From: Nereocystis luetkeana
Taxonomy: Eukaryota > Sar > Phaeophyceae > Laminariales > Laminariaceae
DNA: 64,000 bases
Direction of reading: 5' to 3'
NCBI GenBank assembly: GCA_031213475.1
Contig: JARUPZ010000010.1
Span: 5,496,776-5,560,775 of the forward strand
The notes beneath the pieces were generated by a model. That model ran no database searches, was not told where the DNA came from, and was given only the letters and a program-made list of their open reading frames with translations. A program made the position numbers and the translations under genes. Positions 22,901 through 34,900 of the stretch are shown piece by piece (positions within the stretch are counted from its first letter, which is position 1; each line of letters starts with the position of its first letter).

Positions 22901-25900
22901 CAGCAAACAGCAGCAGCAGGACGATCGATGAGTTGGATGGTGACAAAGCGGTATAGCGACGTTGCTTCGCGCCCGACGCTCGGGCGGCGGGCGGCCCGTC
23001 CCTCCGTGGCCAGACCACAGTCGCCTGGCGCTGGCTCGGGCCTAGAGACCAAGAGAAGCGCACTCGGCACGCACCTCTCCGTGGATACGTACGAGTACTC
23101 GTAGACTACACTGCTGTACAGCAGCAGCAGCAGTCAGTCACAAAATGGAACACAAAATACCAAGGCAGGTTGGCTCTTGCGCACTCGCCACGACTCTTTG
23201 CCGCCAGACCAGAGGCAGCCAGCATTGGCTCGCACACTTGGGTCCTACGCGCAGGGCAGCGCACCCAGGGCGTCTCTTCGCGGCGCCAAACCACAAAAAC
23301 AGCAGTTGGTCTCGGCGTTTGCTCGAATTTGTACACAAACAATAAATCTGATTTTTCCGCATAGGAAGGCTGTTTCGATTTGCCAAGTGGACATCTGAAA
23401 ATGCGATCGGGTCAAAATCTGAAGCTCAAAAAATCGAACCGCATAGGAAACGGCCTGAAGCTGAAGAGAAATTGAGCCGATCGCACTGCAATCGAATCAC
23501 CACAAACCAGATCTCCGGTGGGAAAGAAGAGACTCATAATGTATCTGGTGTGCCCGTCGGCATGTATCGATTAATGTTGAATGCTGTGGTACAGGGTATG
23601 TAGGGGTCGAGACGACCTCCGATTGGCTGTCTTTTCTTCCCATGCTCGAAGTGTTGCTGTGTTGGGAATGTCACTCGATGGCAGGAGTTGTGGAATATTC
23701 GTGGTTTGGGGGAATTGGGGGGGGGGGAGAGGGGGGGGAAGGGGAGGGTACTTGGGGGTAGGAAACTTCCGCGTATGCCCGCGGCACCTGAGAGTAAAAG
23801 TGACGTATTTCCGAGAGAAAAATACTTCAGGTGCCTCGTGTATCTCGCAGTGTTGCTCTTGTAAGTACTGCGGGATACTGCGAGTACTCGGAGTGTTTCG
23901 AGATTCTGTGCTGCGGATAGCGCCATACTCGCAGTATTTCGGGGCTCAATACTGTAGAATAGTGCTGTACTTGCAAGTATTTCAGGGTTCTTTAGTCCGG
24001 GAAGTCTTATGCCAGTATTTCGTCCGTTGGTATTGCGAGTATTCGGTGTACCAAAATACTCTAAATTTGCGCAGTATCCTCGGGGTATCAAGTATACTTT
24101 GGCCATCTGCGCACCGTTTCGGTAAGTCCATCCCCGCCTTATCGCAGAAAATATACTCGGGCGGTCTCACGAGTGGGATTTGGAGCAAACTAGTCTCGGG
24201 ATGGGGGCTACTGGGGTACTCAGAGTACTGGCAGTACTTTGGGAGTAACTACTGTGAGTACTCGCAGTTTGCACGGGTTCAAACTCTTGATACTGAGTAC
24301 TCCCAAGTATTTGAAATGTTTTCACTGCGGGTACTGCTTGTACTCGGACTTGAGGTAGTGCTCATACTCCCAGCACTCGCAGTATGTAGGCCGTCAGTAC
24401 TCCAATACTCTCCGTACTCGGAGTACGAATTGTACTGAGGGCACTCCGAGTATACTCTTGGTGTCAAGTATGAAGTGTGCCGGTAGAGCATCTGTTTGAA
24501 CCTTTTCCTCGATGCCTTGAAATCGTTGGTGCGGGCCGCGGTAGTCTTTTTTTTTTTTTTTTCCCCTGTTCGGACATGAGACGTCGTCCTTGGATTGTAG
24601 AGACGAGCGCCCTTTGCCGACTACCGTTTTTTTTAATCATTGTACCGGTTCGGGCAAGTAAGGATTGCTGTTGGACCGCAGGGGTATTATCATACGCTTA
24701 CTGTAATATGACATCTAATACGGGGAACCATAGTGAATACCAGGTAGGACCGATGGTACACACAAAACCCTATAGATGTCCCTATTTTTACTCTTGCGGG
24801 GGACCATAGTAAATAGGACCTACGGTACACACAAAAACCTATATATTTACCTATTTTTACCAACAGTATTTGGTCTTATTTACTATGGTCCTCCGTAATA
24901 ACAACGTTTGGTCCTATTTACTATGGCCCCCCGTAACAATATTAATGTGTATATATACGTGTCCTTCTTTTCTTTCAGGTTCATCACCGCGGCGTCCGAC
25001 GGGGACCTCGCCGTCGTGGGCGACTACCTCAAGGACGGGCTGGATGTGAACAGCCAGGACTGGGACAAGCTGACGGCTCTCATCGCCTCCGCCTCGCAGG
25101 GCCACCTCCAGGTGGTGAAACTCCTCCTCGACAAGGCGAGTGGAGTGGATGGAGTGGACCCCGTGGTTTGGCTCCCTTGTGTCTTGCTTGTTGTTGCCTT
25201 CTCTTCCGAGGGGGTTGAATGGGCATGGCATTTCCCGGTGCTTGTTTTTTTTTAATTTGTTCGCCAATCCGGCGATGTGCAGCGTTGTGTCAATCGGAAA
25301 AAATGACGAGGAAAAATAAACTGAAGACGTTTTTCCTGGTATTTACTTCTTCGGGGGTTCGGGATGTTTGTCTTCTAGTCGATTCTTTGTAATGTTACTA
25401 TTAATTCTATTGTAATGTACCACTGTGTCCGGAAATATAGGGACGGTTCATGCATACATATGAAAATAACGGTTCCTTACATTTCAGGACAGAGTGATGT
25501 GTCAGTGTACCAGGTAGCTATAACGGGCGCCCCCCGGGGCGCGGGTTTTCTTGCCGTGTTTTAACCCTATGTTTTTTGTTTCTTCTGTTTTGTTTGTTGA
25601 CTGACTTTGTTTCTTCCCTTTTAAGTCCTACAGTACGTCTGTTTTATTTCGGTTGTTTTTGGTTTTGTTCGTTTTTACTACTGCAAATATTATGCCGTTC
25701 TAATCCCAAATAGTTTGTTTTTTTCCGAATGACGTGTGCGCGTGTAAAACGGGGTTGGGAACTTACGCTTCTCACAGGCCTTTTCCTGTCGGGGCCTAAA
25801 TTGTTGTGTATTTTCGGCGGGGGAACGCACACAGCTGTGAAATCGAAACATTTCGTTACAACGAGCGCCTCGGGTGTTGCGTGATTTTTTAGTCGTTTTT

Positions 25901-28900
25901 AAGTCGTGCGACTTACAACATGGGCTGTGCAGCGAGCGAGAGACATGGACGCGAGGAGATTATATGTCTCCCCCCCCCTCCCCCGCCTCCTTGTCTATGG
26001 TCATACGGCCACGGCCATGCTTGATATAGAGCATACGCCCTCCTACCCCTCCTTCGTCCTCGATAGATCCAGCAGTGTCTTGTCGTGCCAATGTCACAGC
26101 GAGAAGCGATGATCGTAAAAACTTGGCGCCGCCTTGGTTTGAGTCTCCGCCATTTTCTTGATTGCTTGTTTTTCCGAAAGATGCATGATGAAAAAGGGTG
26201 TGCAGATTCGCCAGTGATAGTTGCGGCGCTCTTCGACTGGACAGTGAAGACTTTCAAGCGACCATACTCTATGAGCTTCTCCTTTTCCGTGTACACCCGA
26301 TTTTTTTTTTGCGCTTGAAACGATAGTCCTTGGTGCAGGGCTGCTGTTCTGGAAGGAAAATTTACCCCGTGGTAGGCTAATATTAATAATAGTTGATACA
26401 TCGATATTACTCGTGGCGTTGGTCGTTGGCCACCCTCCCCGATCCCGTTGAAGGATACGGCCTACTTATCATGTTGACTTAGACAGCGAGAAGCGATGAT
26501 CGTAAAAACTTGGCGCCGCCGTGGTTTGAGTCTCCGCCTTTTTCTTGATTGCTGCTTTTTCGAAAGAAGTAGGATGGAAATAGGTGTGCAGATTCGCCAG
26601 TTATAGGTGCGGCGCTCTTCGACTGGACAGTGAAGACCTTCAAGCGACCATACTCTATGAGCTTCTCCTTTTCCGTGCACGTTGATTATTGTTGCGCCTG
26701 AAAAAATGGTTCATACCGCAGGCTCACTGTTCTGGGATGGAAGCTACACTCTCTAGTAGAGTCTTATATCTACAGTACTTGTAGTACTCCTTGGTTACCC
26801 CCCCTAACCCGGTTGAAGGATACGGCCTACTTATCAAGTTAACTATTGATAGACAGCGGGAAGCGATGATCGTAAAAACTTGGCGCCGCCGTGGTTTGAG
26901 TCTCCGCCTTTTTCTTGATTGCTGCTTTTTCGAAAGAAGTAGGATGGAAATAGGTGTGCAGATTCGCCAGTTATAGGTGCGGCGCTCTTCGACTGGACAG
27001 TGAAGACCTTCAAGCGACCATACTCTATGAGCTTCTCCTTTTCCGTGCACGTTGATTATTGTTGCGCCTGAAAAAATGGTTCATACCGCAGGCTCACTGT
27101 TCTGGGATGGAAGCTACACTCTCTAGTAGAGTCTTATATCTACAGTACTTGTAGTACTCCTTGGTTACCCCCCCTAACCCGGTTGAAGGATACGGCCTAC
27201 TTATCAAGTTAACTATTGATAGACAGCGGGAAGCGATGATCGTAAAAACTTGGCGCCGCCGTGGTTTGAGTCTCCGCCTATTTCTTGATTGCTGCTTTTC
27301 CCAAAGAAGTAAAAGGTGGAAATGGGTGTGCAGATTCGCCAGCTATAGTTGCGGCGCTCTTCGACTGGACAGTGAAGACCTTCAAGCGACCATACTCTAT
27401 GAGCTTCTCGTTGACTTTGTGTGTGTTGTGAAACTTGGTTCATTTCCATTTTTTTGTCGAGCTTTTGTCGAGCGTATCGTTGTGTTTGTGGGTCTTGTGA
27501 AATTTGGCTCATTTCCGTTCTTTGTTTCTTGCCTGTCGTGCAGGCCTGGCGTTTTGTATTTACATCGTCACCCTCACATTGGGTATTGCCGTAGTACTTC
27601 CTTCCGGGTTGACTTTCCGCCCCTCCCCCTTTCAGAGACACGGCCTCCTTTTTATCCCGACATGGCAGCCATGACCGAAGCAATGATCGTAAGAACTTGG
27701 CGCCGCCGTGGTTTGAGTCTCCGCCTGTTTTTTTAGTTGCTGCTTTTCCGAAAGAGCCATGATGGAAAAGGGGTGTGCAGATTCGCCAGTTGTAGTTGCG
27801 GCGCTCTTCGACTGGACAGTGAAGACCCTCAAGCGACCATACTCTATGAGCTTCTCTGTGTCCGCGTGTGTTGTGGCGCTTACTCGGTTTCTTTTTTCTG
27901 TCTCGGCCGTGGCTTGTGACAAACGTCCTGGAATTTAATTAATACCCTCTATAATGTATTATTTGGTTTAGAGTAAGTATTTTGGTATGAGTATTATTAT
28001 ACATCCGGGTTGGCTACCCACCCCTAATCCCTGTAGAAACACGGCCTTCGTTCAATCCGGACGTGATATACGGCGAGAAGCAATGATCGTAAAAACTTGG
28101 CGCCGCCTTGGTTTGAGTCTCCGCCCTTTTGTTCTTGATTGCTGCTTTTCCGAAAGAGGTATGATGGGAAAGGGTGTGTAGATTCGCCAGCGATAGTTGC
28201 GGCGCTCTTCGACTGGACAGTGAAGACCTCCAAGCGACCATACTCTATGAGCATCTCGTGCTTCTCGTGGTCCTTTTTTTGTTATCGCCATGTATTGGTA
28301 CGTTGTATCATGAATCCTCACTTTGGCCCAGCGTTTTGAAAAGACAACAATAATTTCGCTGGCAATATAAGTTGTACCTGATGAGGTATGAGGACATGGA
28401 GCTGGCTGCCCGCCCCCCCCCCCCCCCCCACCTATTCCTAAGCGGCGCGGCCTCCTTTTGTATCCTGGCGTGACATCTTTGATAGGAGCGAAGATTGTCG
28501 AAACTTGGCGCCGCCGTGGTTTGAGTCTCCGCCCTTTTTATGTCTTTATTTTATCATTCTTGAATGTGAGCGTACGTACCATCGGAAAGAGTGTGTAGAT
28601 TCGCGAAGTTCTTGTTGCGGCGCTCTTCGACTGGACAGTCAAGACTTTCAAGCGACCATACTTGATGAGCTGTTGTGATCGTTTTGTATGATAGCTGGTT
28701 CTCATTCGCTTCTTGATTGTTTGATGCTATGAACAGTGATCAAAATTATTGGCTGTACACCTGGTACGCGTTGTAGAAGGACTACAATAATAGCCTTGAA
28801 ATACTAAGACGTGGACCTGGCTGCCCCCCCTCCCCCCTGGGCTTGGCCTCTTTTTTGTCCCCACGTAGCAGCTATGCCAGAAGCGATGATCGTAAAAACT

Positions 28901-31900
28901 TGGCGCCGCCGTGGTTCGAGTCTCCGCCCTTTTCTCGATTACTGCTTTTCCGAAAGAAGTAGGATGGGAAAGCGGTGTGCAGATTCGCCAGTTATAGTTG
29001 CGGCGCTCTTCGACTGGACAGTGAAGACCTTCAAGCGACCATACTCTATGAGCTTCTGATGTTTTATGGTTTGCTCCTCATTGTTTCGTTTGTCCATGTT
29101 GCGAGTTATCGGTGTTGGCTCAGCGTTTCGGCAAGACAGCAATGCATGCCTCGAGTAATGTTTACGGATTATGAGTTCATGACGATGGCTGTCCACCGCC
29201 CCCTGGGCCCTAGGGGACGCGCCCTCCTTAAAACCTGGATGTTGCCGCTCTGTAACAGAAGCGACGGCCGTGAAAATCTTAGCGCGGACATGGTTTGAGT
29301 CTCCCGCCCTTGATGTTGATCGCTTCTTTTCTCGTTGTTGGATGCAAAATATGTAGCATATTTGGGTGTGCAGATTCGCCAGATATAGATGCGGCGCTCT
29401 TCGACTAGACAGTGAAGGACCTTCAAGCGACCATACTCCCATGACCTCCTCGTGTTGGTTATGTCCGTGTGTTTTGATTTCCCTTTATCATTGTTCCACT
29501 ATATTTCCAGTCCTCGGTATTGTCTCGGCGTTTTGAAGGACATGATACAAAAACGTCGTAAAATGCACCAGATACTGCTGCCCCCCCCCCGCCCCCCCCC
29601 CCCCCCCCCCCAGCCCCTCCCCCGAGGGACACGGCCTCCTTTTTTTTCCGAAGGGACAGCCACGACAGAAGCGATGATCGTAAAAACTTGGCGCCGCCGT
29701 GGTTCGAGTCTCCGCCCTTTTTTTCTTGAGTGCTTCTTCTTTCGTTCTCGGACGGGAGAAGAGAAGGATGGAAAAAGGGTGTGCAGATTCGCCAGTTGTA
29801 GTTGCGGCGCTCTTCGGCTGGACAGTGAAGACCTTCAAGCGACCATACTCTATGAGCTTCTCGTCGTGGCACCCATACAGTCACCGTGGGCTTGTGCTTT
29901 TTGGTCCCTCCGCCAATTTTCAGGCGGGGACACCCTACAGGAGTAGTCAGAGCCAAATATAGCGTGTGAACATACAGCAGTAGGGGAAACATGGTTCCAG
30001 CGTGTATTCTTATTACTTATGCCCCCCCGCTTTCCCGTTCTTCTGTTTTCACGTTTTCCCTGGCGCTCTGTTTTTCATTTGTTCGTTTTTATTTCTTTTT
30101 TTCCCCCCTTTTTGTTTTCCATTTTTCATTTTTTTGGTGTTTATTTGCACTATTTCAAGCATCCGCTTGTGTACGAGTACCTCTCTCGCGCTATCCCCTC
30201 TCTTCCCTTTTGGGAGGGGGTTACCTTTTTCGTGCTTGTTTATTTGTCAAATTTTCGATGCGTCCGTCGTGGTTTGTTCGGGTTTTATCTGTCACTTGAA
30301 TTAATCCCTCGTTTTTTTTTGTGTTCTGTTTTCTCCTTTTTTTCTCTCGTTTTTCTCTCTTTTTTTCTCCTTTCTTGTGGTCCTCTCTCTCTCTCTTATC
30401 CTTTACCACCGCAGGGTGCCGACGTCAATGCGAAGGACAAGGACGAGATCTCTGGGTTAATGGAGGCGTCCATAATGGGGCACGTTGACGTTGTCAAGGA
30501 GCTACTCAAGGTAACGCCCCGATGCAATCAGTGCACAGCGCCCAGCACGGCCCCGTATATACCGCCAAACACGTGCTGCGGTGTATTTGGGGTTTGCGCA
30601 ATGCCCCCTACGACCGGTTACCACTCTTATCCGAATTATAAGGACTGTTTAGACATTGAAATGAAGACCAAGCGGTGTTATATTTCCGTGCATAGTATTA
30701 TATCTGGTATGTTTTTTTTGGGGGCTCCTCGCCTGACGAGTTTTGTACGACTATTTGTATCCCATACTACTATTAGTGTACCATGATACTACAGCAGTAG
30801 TAGTGTTCCGTACTACTGATAGTGCACTAAACGACCAAAAATAGTATACCATACTCGTGTTAGTGTCCCTCACTCTAAAGCTGATTTTGAGACAAAACCG
30901 AAACGTTCAACCGAAACTGAAACAATCCCTCTACGGTAGACTATTCATACGAAAGATATCAGATGTGATCCTAATCTGCGTGTTGTGCCCGAAATGTGCC
31001 ACCTACCCCTATATCAAAAGAATCGCTCGCTGGCTATCCCACTTACGTGTGTACTTTTTAGAGTTTCTATCCTCAACACCCTTTTTGAGTAGTACTGCGG
31101 TTGCGTTTTTTGGGGGACAACCTACTTGGAATTATAGTGGTTTGCCCCCAAAAATGGGGATTCTGTTTTGCCCTCAAAAAGGTGTTGACTGATCGACAGG
31201 TCGGTTGCGAACTCGTGCTCGTCTACTTGAGCACATATTTTGTTCTGGTTGCTGTGAGGGCGTCGGGACGTTTGCTCAGCTTGGGAGGTGATCGGTCTGT
31301 AAAGTTAGAAAGTTAGGGTGTTGCTGGAGTTGGTTGCTATGCATAGAGGTCTGCTTGGTGTACGGTCGGTCTGAAGACCCAGTTTCTTTTTTTTTCTTGC
31401 TTTTTTTTTTGCTTTTTGTTTCGTTGCTGGAGTTGGATTTGCACCCACGGAAGGCAAGCGCTTCCTGCTTTGGTGTCGGGAGGCGAAAGGGGACTCTCTC
31501 GTCTCTTTCCGGTCGATGTAGTGCATCTTGACCACTGGGGACGAAACCCTGCCTTCCTTCGCCTGTGTGCGTACCTTTGCTGTATGTAGGATACGTGACA
31601 AAGGTTACACACTTACCTCCAAGCGTTTACGATTACTCCATATACGGATGCGCCGCCCACCCAACCTATGAAGCGCCGCTCCTCTCCCCCTTTCCCCACA
31701 TCTACCTCATTGTAAGGATCAGTGTCTATGGTCATACGACTACGGCCAGGCATGACTTAAAGTATACCCCCCCGCCTCCCTGTTCCGCCTCTCCGTCCCC
31801 CCTTCCCCCGTCCCCGCTCCCCTCCATCCCTCCATTTCGGTGATGACGATGGTGATGATGATGATTAATGATGATAACAATGATGATTCATGGTGATGAT

Positions 31901-34900
31901 GATTCATGATGATGATGATGACTATGATGATGATGATGATGATGACGACGATGATGATGATGATGACGATGACGATGATGATGATGACGATGATGTTGGA
32001 GCTTAGGCGGGTGCCGAGGTGGACGCCGAGGCAAAGTCGGGAGTGACGGCCCTCTGGTTGGCCTCCGGGGAGGGCCGAAAAGAGGTCCTGGCGGAGTTGC
32101 TAAAGAGCGGCGCGTCTGCCAACAACAACCGCAGCGACGGGATCACCGCTCTTATGGGCGCGGCGGCGGGGGGCCACGGGGAGGTCGTGAGCATGCTTCT
32201 CGAAGCAGGTGGGTTTCTACCATAGATTTGGCGGAGGTGGAGGGTCGGGTGGGGGGGCTAACGGATGGGAGTAGTGGGGTGGAAGGGGCACGGGGAGGTT
32301 CGTGAGCATGCTTCTGGGTACAGTAAGGTTGCCGCTGGAGGTTGGAGGGGTTGGGGTTCGTGGGGGGGGGGGGAGGGGGCAAGGATAGGTCGTGAGAATG
32401 CCTCTCGACGCAAGTGGGTTTCTGCTGTAGGTTGGGGGTTGGTGTTGGGTAGGGTTGGTGCATGGAAGCGAGAGGGATGGAGGGGGGGGGGGTTTGGTAG
32501 ATGGTGGATGTCATGAGTGTATGTGTCCGTCGGTGGTTGTAGGCTTGTTGGGCACGGGGGTGGTGACTGGGGTGAGGGGGTTTGGGTGGGCGGGTTGGTG
32601 GGTCAGATTTTTTTTTCTGGGGTTGAGTTCGTTTCCGTTTCTGGTCTGACGGGAAATGATGAAAATCATGAAATTCGGACGCAGTTACTGCCTTTCTGGC
32701 CTACGCGCGAAGGAACTTGAAGGGGTCGGGGGTGTGGGTCGGGAGGGCTGAACAAGCCTTGCCGTCCGGTTCCCCCCTCCCCTCCCGAGCGTGTTTCGTC
32801 AGGGGGGCGTCTCGGCACCATAAACCCATGACGGTCTCTAAACGTTTACTAGGGCTGATCCCGCCTGATCCTTGAACGAAGTAGTGCTCCCTTTTTTAGG
32901 TCCATGTGAGCGTGATAGGAGTGTTCGACGACCGCTCTGGCAGAGACGATTGGACTGGTTGTTTTGAGTTGCGCGACGGCAGTATCTGCTTTCTTGCGTG
33001 CCCTGCGTTTATTATTGTCAATTCCGTTAACCTTCGCGACGTTTCGTCTTGAGTGAGCCAACGCCTGTTGAACGCAACCAATGTGGTGTAGTTGTGTGCC
33101 TCTTTCTACTGTGTTGTTACAAAGCCAATTGTTTTACCCTTTCCCCACGTTCTTGCGAGAAAATTTCTCGGAATTGCGTAGTGGTATTGAGTAAGTACTG
33201 CAGTAGAAAATTTCTCGGAATTGCGTAGTGGTATTGAATAAGTACTGCAGTAGCAACGGGAGTATCACTCCCAAGTGGTCAGAACAAAAAACAAAACTGG
33301 GGTTGGGTTGGTTCTCTGTGCTGCGTCGATTTTTTTTGTTGTTGCAAGTGTCTTCGGGTTTATATGTTGAACGTATTCTATTATTAATATTAATTACTGG
33401 TTCCGGGAAATGATGAAAGTTATGAAAACGGACGCAGTGACTGCTTCCCCGGCCGACCCACGAAGGAACTTCAAGGGGCCGGACCGGGGGGGGGGGGGAC
33501 AGGAGGGGCTGAACAAGCCTCGCCACCCCCTCCCCCCCCGCCTGTCTCCTCCTGAAGGGGTTGTGCTGGGGAGGTATCTCGGCAACTTAAAACCATGACG
33601 GTCTCTAAACGTTTACTAGGGCTGATCCCGCCTCCTTGTACCTGGTACGTATTTCTCGTGCGTGTGTTTTTTAGGGTACTGCTGTATGTACACTGGGGTG
33701 TCTAGGTACCAAACTTGATTTAGTTGGTCATGCCCGGTAGGTACTGGAGTACCCCCGTGGTGTATGTGCTATACTCGGGTAGGTACCCGGGTATTCCCAC
33801 TGTATATACATGTACTATGCTCGGGTACGTATCCGGGTATCTTCAGGGTATAAACAACCTATACTCGGGTAGATACCCGGGTACCCCCAGAGTATATACC
33901 AGTATACCGTACTTGCGTACGTCCCGGAGTACTCAGATTGTATATGCTCGGGTACGTATCCGGGTATCTTCAGGGTATAAACAACCTATACTCGGGTAGA
34001 TACCCGGGTACCCCCAGAGTATATACCAATATACCGTACTTGCGTACGTACCCGAGTACTCAGATTGTATATACTCGGGTAGGTACTCAGGTACCTCCAG
34101 GGTGTACCTTACCTGGTAGTCGTTTTAGGACTGCAGTCCCGTTTTTTGGACAAATTTCTTGAAATTTGACTGGTCTTGCCCCCGCAACGGGACTGCAGTT
34201 CTTAAAGGGTTGAATAAAACACACGCCCTGTCTTCTTTTGTTCTATTTTTTTACTCTGTTAGATAGTGACGCTACTAATAGTTTCCGTCGGCTCCTCTCA
34301 ACCATTTTTTTGGCCGTTAGCACCCTTTTTGCTCTACCTTTTATCTGATGCACCTTTTGTTGTGGTTCGTCCACGTCGCCGTTTCCGGGCACGTCCTGTC
34401 AAAAAAGCTGTAATTGCCTGGTAAATCGTGGATCGGTACGTAGACTCAATCCGTCGATGTTTGGACTGTCGATTTCCATTGGTTGATCGACTCGTGGGCT
34501 CATCTACTATTACGGGGGACCATAGTTAACAGGACCTATGGTATACGTAAAAACCTATATGTTTAACCATTTTACTGACAATATTTGGTCCTGTTAACTA
34601 TGGCCCCCCGTAATAATAGTTTTGCTGCTCTCTTTACGTACAATCCGGTGCTTCGTTTTTATTTGTTTCGTACCCGTATTATATCACAAGCTCACCTGTT
34701 TTTGCTGCCGCGCTCTGTATTATGATTTCAATGTTTCCCTCCCCCTCCTCCTCCTCAGGAGCGGACGTGGGTGCTAAGGACCACGACGAGGTGACGGCGT
34801 TGATGAACGCGGCCGAAAGCGGGTCTTTAGAGGCGGTGGAGGCGTTGCTGTCGAAGGGGGCAGACGCTGGATCGATGAGCGCGACCGCTTTCACGCCGCT

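Noticed and set aside
26098-29865. Minus-strand frames repeated in the array (LIEYGRL.VFTVQSKSAA)
   Set aside because: The frame is shared over block 2 only and shifts after the variable linker. No splice or start context is seen, and the two-block conservation suits RNA or DNA better than protein.
26098-29865. CRISPR-like reading of the regularly spaced array
   Set aside because: The units are too long, spacers are themselves related and longer than 150 bases, and the setting is a eukaryotic intron.
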